Under the pieces are notes generated by a model. It did not search any database. It saw only the letters and a program-made list of their open reading frames with translations, and had not been told where the DNA came from. This document shows positions 17,524-26,159 of a stretch of DNA of 64,000 nt, one piece after another. The stretch is from contig NZ_LR134336.1 in assembly GCF_900637025.1 (NCBI RefSeq), positions 574,001 to 638,000 of the forward strand. Reading direction: 5' to 3'. Source of the DNA: Streptococcus oralis ATCC 35037 (GTDB lineage: Bacteria; Bacillota; Bacilli; Lactobacillales; Streptococcaceae). A program made the translations under genes and the position numbers. The stretch's first letter is position 1. The number at the start of each line of letters is the position of its first letter.

Positions 17524-18257
17524 TGACAGAAACCTTGATTAAAATTGAAGAACTACATAAGTCTTTTGGGAAAAATGAAGTTTTAAAAGGCATCAACCTT
17601 GAGATTAAACGAGGAGAAGTTGTGGTCATTATCGGTCCGTCAGGGAGCGGGAAATCAACTCTCCTTCGTTCGATGAATCTCCTTGAAGAAGCAAGTAAAG
17701 GCAAGGTTATCTTTGAAGGAGTTGATATCACAGATAAGAAAAATGATCTTTTTGCTATGCGTGAAAAGATGGGTATGGTATTCCAACAATTCAACCTCTT
17801 TCCCAATATGACAGTGATGGAAAATATCACTTTGTCACCAATTAAAACCAAAGGTGAAAGCAAGGAAGTTGCGGAGAAAAGAGCACAGGAACTGTTAGAA
17901 AAAGTTGGCTTGCCAGATAAGGCGACGGCTTATCCTCAGAGTTTATCAGGTGGTCAGCAACAACGGATTGCCATTGCACGTGGACTTGCTATGGAACCAG
18001 ATGTTTTGCTTTTTGATGAGCCGACTTCAGCCCTAGATCCTGAGATGGTCGGAGAGGTTCTAGCTGTTATGCAAGACCTTGCCAAGTCAGGGATGACTAT
18101 GGTGATTGTGACTCATGAAATGGGCTTTGCGCGTGAGGTAGCAGACCGTGTTATCTTTATGGCGGATGGAGTTGTTGTCGAAGATGGAACACCAGAGGAG
18201 ATTTTCGATCAAACAAAAGAACAACGGACCAAGGAATTTTTGAGTAAGGTTTTGTAA
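17523..18257 (+). CDS. Polar amino acid ABC transporter ATP-binding protein
   Basis: A 244-residue GlnQ-like ATPase. Walker A is GPSGSGKST, the Q-loop is [13 protein letters not shown], the signature is LSGGQQQR, Walker B is [14 protein letters not shown] and the switch His is in [10 protein letters not shown]. It powers the permease encoded immediately upstream. The second transporter pair in this window (57338-58881) is related but clearly different in sequence, so these are paralogous systems rather than a recent duplication. Confidence 0.92.
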   Translation: MTETLIKIEELHKSFGKNEVLKGINLEIKRGEVVVIIGPSGSGKSTLLRSMNLLEEASKGKVIFEGVDITDKKNDLFAMREKMGMVFQQFNLFPNMTVMENITLSPIKTKGESKEVAEKRAQELLEKVGLPDKATAYPQSLSGGQQQRIAIARGLAMEPDVLLFDEPTSALDPEMVGEVLAVMQDLAKSGMTMVIVTHEMGFAREVADRVIFMADGVVVEDGTPEEIFDQTKEQRTKEFLSKVL

Positions 18258-18290
18258 TACCTCATTTTTAGAAGAAATGGAGTAGGCATC

Positions 18291-18611
18291 ATGGCTTCCA
18301 GTAAAGAATATTTAAATTTTATTCTCGAACAGCTATCAGAGCTAGAGGAGATGAGTTATCGTCCAATGATGGGAGAGTATATCCTTTATTATCGTGGGAA
18401 GATTATTGGGGGAATCTATGATAATCGTCTGTTACTGAAGCCTGTGAAGCTGGTCATGGATCAACTGGGACAGACTAGGCTTGAACGTCCTTATGAAGGA
18501 GCTAAGGAGATGATTTTGATAGAAGACATTGAAGATAAATCATGTCTAATCAGATTAATCAAGGAGATGTATGAAGTCTTACCGGCTCCAAAAGTCAAAA
18601 AGAAAGCATAA
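18291..18611 (+). CDS. TfoX/Sxy N-terminal domain family protein
   Basis: A 106-residue protein matching the TfoX N-terminal domain (YLNFILEQLSELEEMSYRPM, GEYILYYRGKIIGGIYDNRL, PYEGAKEMILIEDIEDKS). In gammaproteobacteria TfoX/Sxy regulates competence; small single-domain homologues in streptococci have no proven role, so I do not infer one. It follows the ABC genes after 33 nt with a modest SD (AAATGGAG) and may be co-transcribed. It has a lysine-rich end (KVKKKA). Confidence 0.75.
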   Translation: MASSKEYLNFILEQLSELEEMSYRPMMGEYILYYRGKIIGGIYDNRLLLKPVKLVMDQLGQTRLERPYEGAKEMILIEDIEDKSCLIRLIKEMYEVLPAPKVKKKA

Positions 18612-18637
18612 CAAGTTTACCTAGTATAAATAGGCAT

Positions 18638-18660
18638 AAAAGCTCGATAAGGGCTTTTTC
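18638..18660 (+). terminator. Terminator after TfoX-like gene
   Basis: Stem AAAAGCTC / GGGCTTTT (one G-U type mismatch), GATAA loop, T-rich tail. Confidence 0.65.
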
Positions 18661-18723
18661 TTATAGTTTCAGACTATAGGGTCCATTAGGCAAGAAGTGT
18701 TAGGATGGCGAGTTATTTTTTGA

Positions 18724-18729
18724 TATAAT
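18724..18729 (+). promoter_or_regulatory. -10 promoter element of folD
   Basis: TTTGATATAATAG carries TATAAT at 18724-18729, 30 nt before the folD start. The -35 is unclear. Confidence 0.5.
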
Positions 18730-18759
18730 AGAGGATATTTGATAGAAAAGAGAAGAGAT

Positions 18760-19617
18760 ATGGCTCAGATTATCGATGGGAAGGCTCTTGCGGCTAAGTT
18801 ACAAGGACAGTTGGCTGAGAAGACGGCTAAACTAAAAGAAGAAACAGGTCTAGTTCCAGGATTGGTAGTGATTTTGGTGGGGGACAATCCTGCCAGCCAA
18901 GTCTACGTTCGCAATAAGGAACGGTCAGCTCTCGCTGCTGGCTTCCGTAGTGAAGTCGTGCGAGTTCCAGAGACCATTACCCAAGCGGAATTGTTAGACT
19001 TGATTGCCAAATACAATCAAGATCCAGCTTGGCATGGGATTTTGGTTCAATTACCTTTGCCAAAACATATTGACGAAGAGGCGGTTTTATTAGCCATTGA
19101 CCCCGAAAAAGACGTGGATGGTTTTCATCCTCTAAACATGGGTCGCCTCTGGTCTGGTCATCCAGTTATGATTCCTTCAACGCCAGCAGGAATTATGGAG
19201 ATGTTTCATGAATATGGGATTGATCTAGAAGGTAAAAATGCGGTTGTTATCGGTCGTTCAAATATCGTTGGAAAACCCATGGCTCAGCTTCTTCTAGCCA
19301 AGAATGCGACTGTGACTTTGACCCACTCACGCACCCATCATCTTGCCAAGGTTGCTGCTAAGGCGGATATCCTTGTCGTAGCTATTGGTCGCGCCAAGTT
19401 TGTGACTGCTGACTTCGTCAAACCAGGTGCAGTTGTCATTGACGTTGGGATGAACCGAGATGAAAATGGCAAGCTTTGTGGAGATGTTGATTATGATGCC
19501 GTTGCACCACTTGCTAGTCACATCACACCTGTACCGGGCGGAGTTGGACCTATGACTATTACCATGCTAATGGAGCAAACCTATCAGGCAGCGCTTCGAA
19601 CACTAAACAAGGACTAG
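18760..19617 (+). CDS. folD: Bifunctional methylene-THF dehydrogenase/cyclohydrolase
   Basis: A 285-residue cytosolic FolD that interconverts 5,10-methylene-THF and 10-formyl-THF with NADP. The catalytic Lys lies in VYVRNKERS near residue 56. The substrate-binding [12 protein letters not shown], the nucleotide-binding [14 protein letters not shown] and the C-terminal [10 protein letters not shown] are intact. The start [11 protein letters not shown] (18760) has AAAGAGAAGAG upstream; seven more in-frame codons exist but lack an SD. The HAD phosphatase gene follows after 4 nt. Confidence 0.95.
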   Translation: MAQIIDGKALAAKLQGQLAEKTAKLKEETGLVPGLVVILVGDNPASQVYVRNKERSALAAGFRSEVVRVPETITQAELLDLIAKYNQDPAWHGILVQLPLPKHIDEEAVLLAIDPEKDVDGFHPLNMGRLWSGHPVMIPSTPAGIMEMFHEYGIDLEGKNAVVIGRSNIVGKPMAQLLLAKNATVTLTHSRTHHLAKVAAKADILVVAIGRAKFVTADFVKPGAVVIDVGMNRDENGKLCGDVDYDAVAPLASHITPVPGGVGPMTITMLMEQTYQAALRTLNKD

Positions 19618-19621
19618 GAAG

Positions 19622-20395
19622 ATGAAATTCGTATTTGACCTGGATGGAACGCTATCTTTTGACTACATGACCATTGATGAGGAGATTAAGCAGGTTCTTT
19701 TAAAGGCTGAAGATTATGGGCATGAGATTGTATTTGCTTCAGCTCGCTCTTATCGGGATTGCCTGGGTTTATTAGGTTCTGAACTCAGTCAGCGCTTAGT
19801 CATAGGATTGAATGGTGGCGTAGCCTATCATCTGGGGCAGGCTATCTTCGAAAGGAATCTCGATGCTAGAGTTTATCAGGCGCTAGTGGATTATTGCCAG
19901 ACCTACAATCTCCCTTTTTTTGCAGATGATTGCTTTGACTATAGTGGTCAGATTGTAGAGAAGATTCCATTTTTCTCCAGTGTAGATCCCCTAAAGGTGG
20001 CTCGTCATCAGAAACTCAAGGACTTGGGTACTCCGATTAAGGTAGTCGTTTATATGGGCGACCACGAGGAGTTGCTTGATGATTTGCTTGGTCAGTTAGA
20101 AAGACTGGGGCAGGCTCATCTCTCCTATCATGCGCATGAAAAGTGCCTTTATGTCAACCCCTTGGATACTCATAAGGCGACAACTGTTGAAAAGTTATGT
20201 GGGGAGAACTTCATCGCCTTTGGAAATGACCAAAACGATATTGAATTGTTTAAAACGTCTCTTTATTCAGTCCAGATAGGAGACTTTGCTGGCCTTACTC
20301 CATATGCAGATGACACGTTAGAGCTAAAAGGAGAACCTTCTCCAGCAGTGGCAGCTAAAATCTTACAGACCTTTGCGGAATTTAAGGGAAAATAG
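19622..20395 (+). CDS. HAD-superfamily (Cof-like) phosphatase
   Basis: A 257-residue haloacid dehalogenase phosphatase, class IIB. Motif I is FDLDGTLSFD (nucleophile Asp), motif II lies around FASARSYRD, and motif IV is GNDQNDIELF. A cap domain occupies about residues 80-190. Such enzymes dephosphorylate sugar phosphates, flavin mononucleotide or cofactors; the substrate is unknown. It starts four bases after folD, so it is in the folD operon. Confidence 0.85.
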   Translation: MKFVFDLDGTLSFDYMTIDEEIKQVLLKAEDYGHEIVFASARSYRDCLGLLGSELSQRLVIGLNGGVAYHLGQAIFERNLDARVYQALVDYCQTYNLPFFADDCFDYSGQIVEKIPFFSSVDPLKVARHQKLKDLGTPIKVVVYMGDHEELLDDLLGQLERLGQAHLSYHAHEKCLYVNPLDTHKATTVEKLCGENFIAFGNDQNDIELFKTSLYSVQIGDFAGLTPYADDTLELKGEPSPAVAAKILQTFAEFKGK

Positions 20396-20400
20396 TGTAG

Positions 20401-20423
20401 AAGGAGGTCTGAACCTCCTTTTA
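20401..20423 (+). terminator. Hairpin after HAD gene, probable weak terminator
   Basis: Perfect 8-bp stem AAGGAGGT / ACCTCCTT with a CTGA loop, but only a short TTAT tail. The next promoter (-10 TATAAT at 20427-20432) starts right after it. Confidence 0.6.
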
Positions 20424-20451
20424 TAGTATAATGAATAGAGAGGAAAAAAGG

Positions 20452-21303
20452 ATGAAAGTGATTGATCAAGCCTTACTAGAAAAAGTCATTATTGAACGTT
20501 CTCGTACCAGTCATAAAGGAGACTATGGCCGTCTGCTTTTGCTGGGAGGGACCTATCCTTATGGTGGAGCCATCATCATGGCTGCCTTGGCAACTGTAAA
20601 AAGTGGTGCAGGATTGGTGACCGTTGGAACAGATAGGGAAAATATCCTTGCTCTACACAGTCATTTACCTGAGGCTATGGCCTTCTCTCTTCAAGACCAG
20701 GAATTGTTAAAAGAGCAGTTGGAAAAGGCAGAAGTTGTCTTGTTAGGTCCGGGTTTGCGAGAGGATGCATTTGGAGAAGAACTCGTAAAAAGGGTCTTTG
20801 ACAGCCTTAGAAAAGACCAGATTTTGATTGCAGATGGCGGCGCTTTGGGCATCTTAGCAAACGGCCAGTTACCATTTCCTTCTAGTCAGCTCATCCTAAC
20901 TCCCCACCAAAAGGAATGGGAAAGACTGTCTGGTATAGTTCTTGACCATCAAAATACAGAGACGACTACTAGGGCTCTTTCTGATTTTCCTCAAGGAACG
21001 ATTTTAGTTGAGAAAGGTCCGGCAACTCGTATCTGGCAAGTCGGTCAGCCTGAATATTATCAGTTACAGGTTGGAGGCCCCTATCAAGCAACTGGTGGAA
21101 TGGGAGATACTCTGGCTGGGATGATTGCAGGTTTTGCAGGTCAGTTTCATCAAGTCAGTCTCTATGAGAGCGTGGTGGTAGCGACCTATCTTCATTCAGC
21201 TATTGCGCAAGAACTAGCTCAAGAAAACTATTTTGTCCTGCCAACAGAAATTAGTAAAGCTCTTCCGAAAACAATGAAAAAAATATCTCAAAAAGGCAGC
21301 TAA
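20452..21303 (+). CDS. nnrD: ADP-dependent NAD(P)H-hydrate dehydratase
   Basis: A 283-residue repair enzyme of the ribokinase-like fold that dehydrates S-NAD(P)HX back to NAD(P)H. Typical motifs are KGDYGRLLLLGGTYPYGGA near residue 22, LLGPGLRED, ILTPHQKEWERL and the signature GGMGDTLAGMIAGF. No N-terminal epimerase domain (NnrE) is fused, as usual in streptococci. MKVIDQAL at 20452 has AGAGAGGAAAA upstream. Its own -10 element sits at 20427-20432. Confidence 0.88.
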   Translation: MKVIDQALLEKVIIERSRTSHKGDYGRLLLLGGTYPYGGAIIMAALATVKSGAGLVTVGTDRENILALHSHLPEAMAFSLQDQELLKEQLEKAEVVLLGPGLREDAFGEELVKRVFDSLRKDQILIADGGALGILANGQLPFPSSQLILTPHQKEWERLSGIVLDHQNTETTTRALSDFPQGTILVEKGPATRIWQVGQPEYYQLQVGGPYQATGGMGDTLAGMIAGFAGQFHQVSLYESVVVATYLHSAIAQELAQENYFVLPTEISKALPKTMKKISQKGS

Positions 21304-21319
21304 TATCTTGGTTGTCTTT

Positions 21320-21472
21320 TTATGTTGATGTAGCTTTGTTGATAAAGTTTTCAAATACCTCAGAACCAGCGACCAACTGCTGAACTTGTGTGAAATTCTC
21401 TCTTTTAAGGTCTTGATTTTTAGTCAAACTCGCAAGGAAAGCGAGATTGTTATCAAAGTTGAGGGGTGTCAA
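21320..21472 (-). pseudogene. Possible short gene remnant at a synteny junction
   Basis: A minus-strand frame of 50 codons (TTG start or none; LTPLNFDNNLAFLASLTKNQ onward to FINKATST and stop) looks protein-like in composition but has no ATG and no ribosome site. It overlaps the dinG promoter region. It may be the C-terminal end of a lost gene. I do not recognise the family. Confidence 0.3.
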
Positions 21473-21488
21473 ATCATGCTTTTTTTGA

Positions 21489-21494
21489 TATAAT
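21489..21494 (+). promoter_or_regulatory. -10 promoter of dinG, very close to the start codon
   Basis: TTTGATATAAT places TATAAT at 21489-21494, only 5 nt before ATG 21500 and 8 nt before ATG 21503. Transcription would begin at or inside the start codon. Confidence 0.5.
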
Positions 21495-21499
21495 TTTTA

Positions 21500-23992
21500 A
21501 TGATGAATGCAAGAAATGATCGGTATGTGGTCGTTGATTTAGAGGCGACCAGCACCGGAAGCAAGGCAAAAATTATTCAAGTAGGCATTGTGGTGATTGA
21601 GAATGGTGAAATCATCGATCAGTATGCGACTGATGTCAATCCTCATGAACCCTTGGACTCTCATATCAAAGAATTAACAGGTCTGACCGATCAACGTTTG
21701 GCTGTGGCACCAGAATTTTCTCAGGTGGCTGGAAAAATTTTTGAATTGGTTAAGGACGGTATTTTTGTTGCGCACAATGTACAGTTTGATGCCAACCTTC
21801 TTGCAGAATTTCTCTTTTTTGAAGGATATGAATTGCGCACACCGCGGGTGGATACAGTTGAGCTTGCCCAGGTTCTGTATCCTCAGTTTGAAAAGTATAA
21901 CTTAGGTATCCTTTGTCAAGAGTTGGGAATTGAGCTGGAACATGCCCACACTGCCCTGTCAGATGCTCAGGCAACAGCTGAACTCTTGCTTTACATGCGT
22001 CAAAAACTTTTTGAGCTACCTAAAGGGCTCTTAGAAAGCTTGTTAGACCTTGCAGACAACCTTCTCTATGAAAGTTATCTGTTGATTGAGGAGGTTTACC
22101 AGCAACAATCTCTCTTATCTTCGCCAGACTTGATGGAGCTTCATGGGCTTTTCCTCAGAAAGGAAAGCAAAGCCTTAGTCCCACGAAAGTTATCCAAAGA
22201 CTTTGCTAAAAACATTTCTTTATTGGGGCTGGAGGAGCGACCGCAACAGATGGAATTTGCGGAGAAGATTGAGCAATTATTGGAAGAACACCAGACTTCC
22301 TTTATCCAAGCCCAAACGGGACTGGGCAAGACTTATGGTTATCTCCTCCCAGCTTTGAACTTGGAGAGTCAAGTAGGTATCCTAGTGAGTGTTCCGACCA
22401 AAATTCTTCAAAATCAAATCATGCAAGAAGAAGGTCAGCGCTTAAAAGAGGTTTTCCATCTGGAGATTCATAGTCTCAAGGGTCCTCAAAACTATTTAAA
22501 ACTGGATGCCTTTCACAGAGTTCTCCATCGATCAGAGTCCAATCGCCTTTTCACACGCTTTAAAATGCAGTTGCTTATCTGGCTAACAGAGTCAGAGACA
22601 GGTGACTTGGACGAAATCGGGCAGCTTTATCGCTACCAGCACTTTCTGCCAGAACTAGTCCACGATGGCAAGCTTTCAAAGAAAAGTTTATTTGCCACAG
22701 AGGATTTTTGGAAACGAGGGCAGGAAAAGGCCAAGACCAGTCGCGTTCTCTTGACTAATCATGCCTATCTGGTCACTCGTTTGGAAGACAATCCAGAGTT
22801 TGTCGATAACCGTTTGCTGATCTTGGATGAAGCTCAAAAAATGCTGCTAGCTCTCGAAAATCTAGCCCAGCAGGCTTATCGCCTTGAGGAACTTGTAACT
22901 CAAATTGAAAAGTCCTTGGAGACAGAGGAAGATTTGGTTCAGAAACGCTTGCTGGAGAGTATAGGTTTTGAATGTCGTTACTTGATGGAGCACTATCAGT
23001 CAGGTCTGAAGAATGGAAAGTGGTTGGATTCTCTTGAAGAGTTGCGCCAACATTTTTCGGAGTTAACTCTCCCAGAGTATCGAGAAATTGCAAACTTTTT
23101 CACCTCGGATCGTGAATTTTGGCTTGCTACAGCAGAGAAATCGAGCAAGGATGTCTTGATTTGTTCAAGTAAAAAAGGCCGCTTTATACTAGCAGACTTA
23201 TTGCCAGAAGATTGTAGACTCCTAGGAGTATCGGCCACTCTTGAAATCAGTAATCGGGTTTCCTTAGCAGATTTGTTGGGATTTCCAGATGCTCCGCTTG
23301 TTAAGCTTGATGTAGCAAAGCAGGAGCAACAAGAAGTCTTTCTAGTCGATGATTTTCCTCTTGTGACAGAAGTTTCACCTGTTGACTATGCTAGTGAAGT
23401 GGCTTCTGTCACTCGAAGCTTACAGGCCTTTCAAGAACCCATACTGGTCTTGTTTACCTCAAAAGAGATGTTGCTGGCTGTTTCAGACCTGCTCGACCAA
23501 CCGCATCTAGCTCAGTATAAAAATGGGGAACCAAGCCAACTGAAAAAACGTTTTGAAAAAGGTGAACGCCAGATCTTACTCGGAACAGGTAGTTTCTGGG
23601 AAGGAGTTGATTTTTCAACCCATCCTTGCGTGATCCAAGTGATTCCGAGATTGCCTTTCCAAAACCCCCAAGAACCGTTAACCAAAAAATTAAACCAAGA
23701 ACTGCGTCAAGAAGGGAAAAATCCTTTCTATGATTATCAGTTGCCGATGGCGATTATTCGGCTAAAACAAGCTCTGGGCCGTACTGTTAGAAGATCTGAC
23801 CAAGGTTCGGTTGCTGTTATCTTAGACAGTCGTGTCGTTAGCAAGCGTTACGGCAAACAAATCGCCCAGGCCTTGTCAAAAGAAAGGGCTGTTCAGGTTC
23901 TTTCTAGAGAACAGCTAGAGCCTGCTGTAGCTGATTTTCTCCAATCTCGTCGCAATAGAATGAAAGAAAAATCCAAGAAAGAGAAAAGGTAA
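21500..23992 (+). CDS. dinG: DinG-family exonuclease/helicase
   Basis: An 830-residue (829 if the second ATG is used) DnaQ-type exonuclease fused to a DinG/XPD-like helicase. The exonuclease motifs are VVDLEATSTG, FVAHNVQFDANLL and the HTALSDAQATAELL ExoIII-type end (to about residue 170). The helicase part has Walker A QTGLGKTYGYL, the Walker B-type LILDEAQ and the terminal QALGRTVRR. No Shine-Dalgarno precedes ATG 21500 or ATG 21503, and a -10 box lies immediately upstream, so the message may be leaderless. In Gram-positives the 3'-5' exonuclease is the proven activity of some members. rodA follows after 5 nt. Confidence 0.9.
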   Translation: MMNARNDRYVVVDLEATSTGSKAKIIQVGIVVIENGEIIDQYATDVNPHEPLDSHIKELTGLTDQRLAVAPEFSQVAGKIFELVKDGIFVAHNVQFDANLLAEFLFFEGYELRTPRVDTVELAQVLYPQFEKYNLGILCQELGIELEHAHTALSDAQATAELLLYMRQKLFELPKGLLESLLDLADNLLYESYLLIEEVYQQQSLLSSPDLMELHGLFLRKESKALVPRKLSKDFAKNISLLGLEERPQQMEFAEKIEQLLEEHQTSFIQAQTGLGKTYGYLLPALNLESQVGILVSVPTKILQNQIMQEEGQRLKEVFHLEIHSLKGPQNYLKLDAFHRVLHRSESNRLFTRFKMQLLIWLTESETGDLDEIGQLYRYQHFLPELVHDGKLSKKSLFATEDFWKRGQEKAKTSRVLLTNHAYLVTRLEDNPEFVDNRLLILDEAQKMLLALENLAQQAYRLEELVTQIEKSLETEEDLVQKRLLESIGFECRYLMEHYQSGLKNGKWLDSLEELRQHFSELTLPEYREIANFFTSDREFWLATAEKSSKDVLICSSKKGRFILADLLPEDCRLLGVSATLEISNRVSLADLLGFPDAPLVKLDVAKQEQQEVFLVDDFPLVTEVSPVDYASEVASVTRSLQAFQEPILVLFTSKEMLLAVSDLLDQPHLAQYKNGEPSQLKKRFEKGERQILLGTGSFWEGVDFSTHPCVIQVIPRLPFQNPQEPLTKKLNQELRQEGKNPFYDYQLPMAIIRLKQALGRTVRRSDQGSVAVILDSRVVSKRYGKQIAQALSKERAVQVLSREQLEPAVADFLQSRRNRMKEKSKKEKR

Positions 23993-23997
23993 AAAAT

Positions 23998-25221
23998 ATG
24001 AAACGTTCCTTCGACTCTCGAGTCGATTATAGCCTCCTCCTACCAGTGTTTTGTTTACTGGTGATTGGAGTAGTGGCCATTTATATAGCAGTTAGTCATG
24101 ACTATCCAAATAATGTATTACCAATTCTAGGTCAGCAAATCGCTTGGATTTCCTTGGGCCTTGTCATTGGTTTTGTGGTCATGTTCTTTAATACCGAGTT
24201 TTTATGGAAGGTGACTCCCTATCTTTATGGTCTAGGGCTAGCTTTGATGATCCTACCTCTTGTTTTCTACAATCCAAATCTTGTAGCGTCAACAGGTGCC
24301 AAGAACTGGGTATCGATTGGTGGAACGACACTCTTTCAGCCATCGGAGTTCATGAAGATTTCCTATATCTTGATGTTGGCTCGAGCCATTGTAAGATTCA
24401 CTCAAAAACACAAGGAATGGCGACGAACTATTCCCTTGGATTTCCTATTGATTGGTTGGATGATTGCCTTTACCATACCAGTCTTGATCCTCTTAGCCCT
24501 ACAAAGTGACTTGGGGACTGCCTTGGTCTTTGTAGCTATTTTTTCCGGTATGGTTCTCCTTTCAGGTGTTTCGTGGAAGATTATCATTCCTGTTTTTGCG
24601 ACAGGAGTGACTGCAGTTGTAGGCTTCATGGCCATCTTTATAAGCAAGGATGGACGTGCCTTCTTGCATCAGATTGGGATGCCAACCTACCAGATCAACC
24701 GCATCTTGGCTTGGCTCAATCCCTTTGACTTTGCACAAACAACAACATATCAACAGGCGCAGGGACAAATTGCGATTGGAAGTGGTGGCTTGTTTGGACA
24801 AGGTTTCAATGTGTCCAATCTCCTCATTCCAGTACGTGAGAGTGATATGATTTTCACCGTAATTGCAGAAGACTTTGGCTTTATTGGTTCAGTCTTTGTG
24901 GTTGCTTTATACTTGCTTCTCATCTACCGTATGTTGAAGATTACGCTCAGGTCAAATAACCAGTTCTACACCTACATTTCGACTGGTTTTATCATGATGT
25001 TGCTCTTCCATATCTTTGAAAATATCGGTGCCGTGACAGGCTTACTTCCTTTGACAGGTATTCCTCTGCCATTTATTTCTCAAGGGGGCTCCGCAATTAT
25101 TAGTAACCTCATCGGTGTTGGTCTCCTCTTGTCTATGAGTTACCAGACCAATCTAGCAGAAGAGAAAAGTGGAAAAGTTCCATTCAAACGAAAGAAAGTC
25201 GTCCTAAAACAAATCAAATAA
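23998..25221 (+). CDS. rodA: Rod-shape/peripheral peptidoglycan polymerase RodA
   Basis: A 407-residue SEDS-family integral membrane glycosyltransferase with about ten membrane helices, working with a class B PBP in peripheral wall growth. Family marks are GAKNWVSIG, QPSEFMKISYI, LQSDLGTALVF, PVRESDMIFTVIAEDFGFIG and the C-terminal LPFISQGGSA. It could in principle be FtsW, but the short C-terminus and context beside dinG and gyrB fit RodA. It is part of a dinG-rodA-DJ-1 transcript. Confidence 0.92.
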   Translation: MKRSFDSRVDYSLLLPVFCLLVIGVVAIYIAVSHDYPNNVLPILGQQIAWISLGLVIGFVVMFFNTEFLWKVTPYLYGLGLALMILPLVFYNPNLVASTGAKNWVSIGGTTLFQPSEFMKISYILMLARAIVRFTQKHKEWRRTIPLDFLLIGWMIAFTIPVLILLALQSDLGTALVFVAIFSGMVLLSGVSWKIIIPVFATGVTAVVGFMAIFISKDGRAFLHQIGMPTYQINRILAWLNPFDFAQTTTYQQAQGQIAIGSGGLFGQGFNVSNLLIPVRESDMIFTVIAEDFGFIGSVFVVALYLLLIYRMLKITLRSNNQFYTYISTGFIMMLLFHIFENIGAVTGLLPLTGIPLPFISQGGSAIISNLIGVGLLLSMSYQTNLAEEKSGKVPFKRKKVVLKQIK

Positions 25222-25231
25222 GGAGGCCACT

Positions 25232-25786
25232 ATGGCAAAAGTTGCAGTTATCTTAGCAAATGGCTTTGAAGAAATCGAAGCCTTGACAGTAATCGATGTC
25301 TTGCGTCGAGCAAACATTTCCTGTGATATGGTAGGATTTGAGGAGCAGGTGACGGGATCACATGACATTCGGGTAACAGCCGACCGTATCTTTGATGGTG
25401 ATTTGTCTGACTATGACTTGGTAGTTCTTCCAGGTGGCATGCCAGGATCAGCTCACCTACGGGATAATCCAGCCCTCATTTCTGAGATTAAAGCCTTTGA
25501 TCAAGCTGGAAAGAAAATTGCAGCTATCTGTGCAGCTCCAATCGCTCTCCATCAAGCAGGTGTCCTGAAAGACAAGCACTTTACTTGTTATGACGGAGTT
25601 CAGGAGCAAATTACTGACGGAATTTATCAAAAACAAACAGTGGTTGTAGATGGTAATCTAACAACTAGCCGAGGACCGTCAACCGCACTTGCCTTTGCCT
25701 ATGAATTGGTAGAGCAATTGGGAGGAGATGCTGAAAGTTTACGAGACGGCATGCTCTATCGAGATGTCTTTGGAAATCAACAGTAA
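25232..25786 (+). CDS. DJ-1/PfpI family protein
   Basis: A 184-residue DJ-1/ThiJ/PfpI protein. The nucleophilic elbow IAAICAAPIALHQAG holds the conserved Cys near residue 106, and the acidic partner Glu lies in NGFEEIEALT near residue 15. Members act as glyoxalases, deglycases or chaperones; the exact role is open. An ideal SD (AAGGAGG) lies 5 nt before the ATG. It is the last gene before a strong terminator. Confidence 0.88.
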   Translation: MAKVAVILANGFEEIEALTVIDVLRRANISCDMVGFEEQVTGSHDIRVTADRIFDGDLSDYDLVVLPGGMPGSAHLRDNPALISEIKAFDQAGKKIAAICAAPIALHQAGVLKDKHFTCYDGVQEQITDGIYQKQTVVVDGNLTTSRGPSTALAFAYELVEQLGGDAESLRDGMLYRDVFGNQQ

Positions 25787-25813
25787 AACGAGAGTTCGGC
25801 TCTCGTTTTTTTA
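25785..25813 (+). terminator. Terminator after DJ-1 gene
   Basis: Perfect 10-bp stem AAAACGAGAG / CTCTCGTTTT with a TTCGG loop and a T run, overlapping the stop codon. Confidence 0.95.
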
Positions 25814-26159
25814 TTTACTCCATTTCTAAAAAATGTTTCATATGATTGTCCTGCGCTTTTATATCAATCTTTTATAAATCAACCAAGATTCGTTTAACAT
25901 AAGAAGGAAATCTATCTCTAGAAATGTTAGTGTTTTCAAGTTGTTAGATAGAATAGTTCAGATTTCTACTGAAATCAATAGATTCATGAAAAAGATAGAA
26001 CATTCAATAAATGCTATATTAAAATGCTTTATCATGCGAATTAATCTGCTTGTATTAATTTGAAATATAAAGTACTTTCTCTGTAATATAATTGAAACGT
26101 GTTACTAGTATATTAAAATTAGTAAGAATTTTTTGCATATACGAAACTGGGGGAGTGAT
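25814..26159 (+). other. AT-rich gene-poor stretch before rgg
   Basis: 346 nt of AT-rich DNA. It contains a TATAAT at 26087-26092, possibly the rgg -10, and one tiny plus-strand frame (25986-26063) discussed separately. No IS end, tRNA or larger gene is visible. Confidence 0.5.
25986..26063 (+). CDS. Tiny hydrophobic peptide ORF upstream of rgg (doubtful)
   Basis: A 25-codon frame starting MKKIEHSINAILKC and ending INLLVLI. A basic start and hydrophobic end are shared with Rgg-linked short hydrophobic peptide pheromones. No good Shine-Dalgarno is seen, and a frame of this length can arise by chance in AT-rich DNA. I list it only because it adjoins an rgg gene. Confidence 0.2.
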   Translation: MKKIEHSINAILKCFIMRINLLVLI

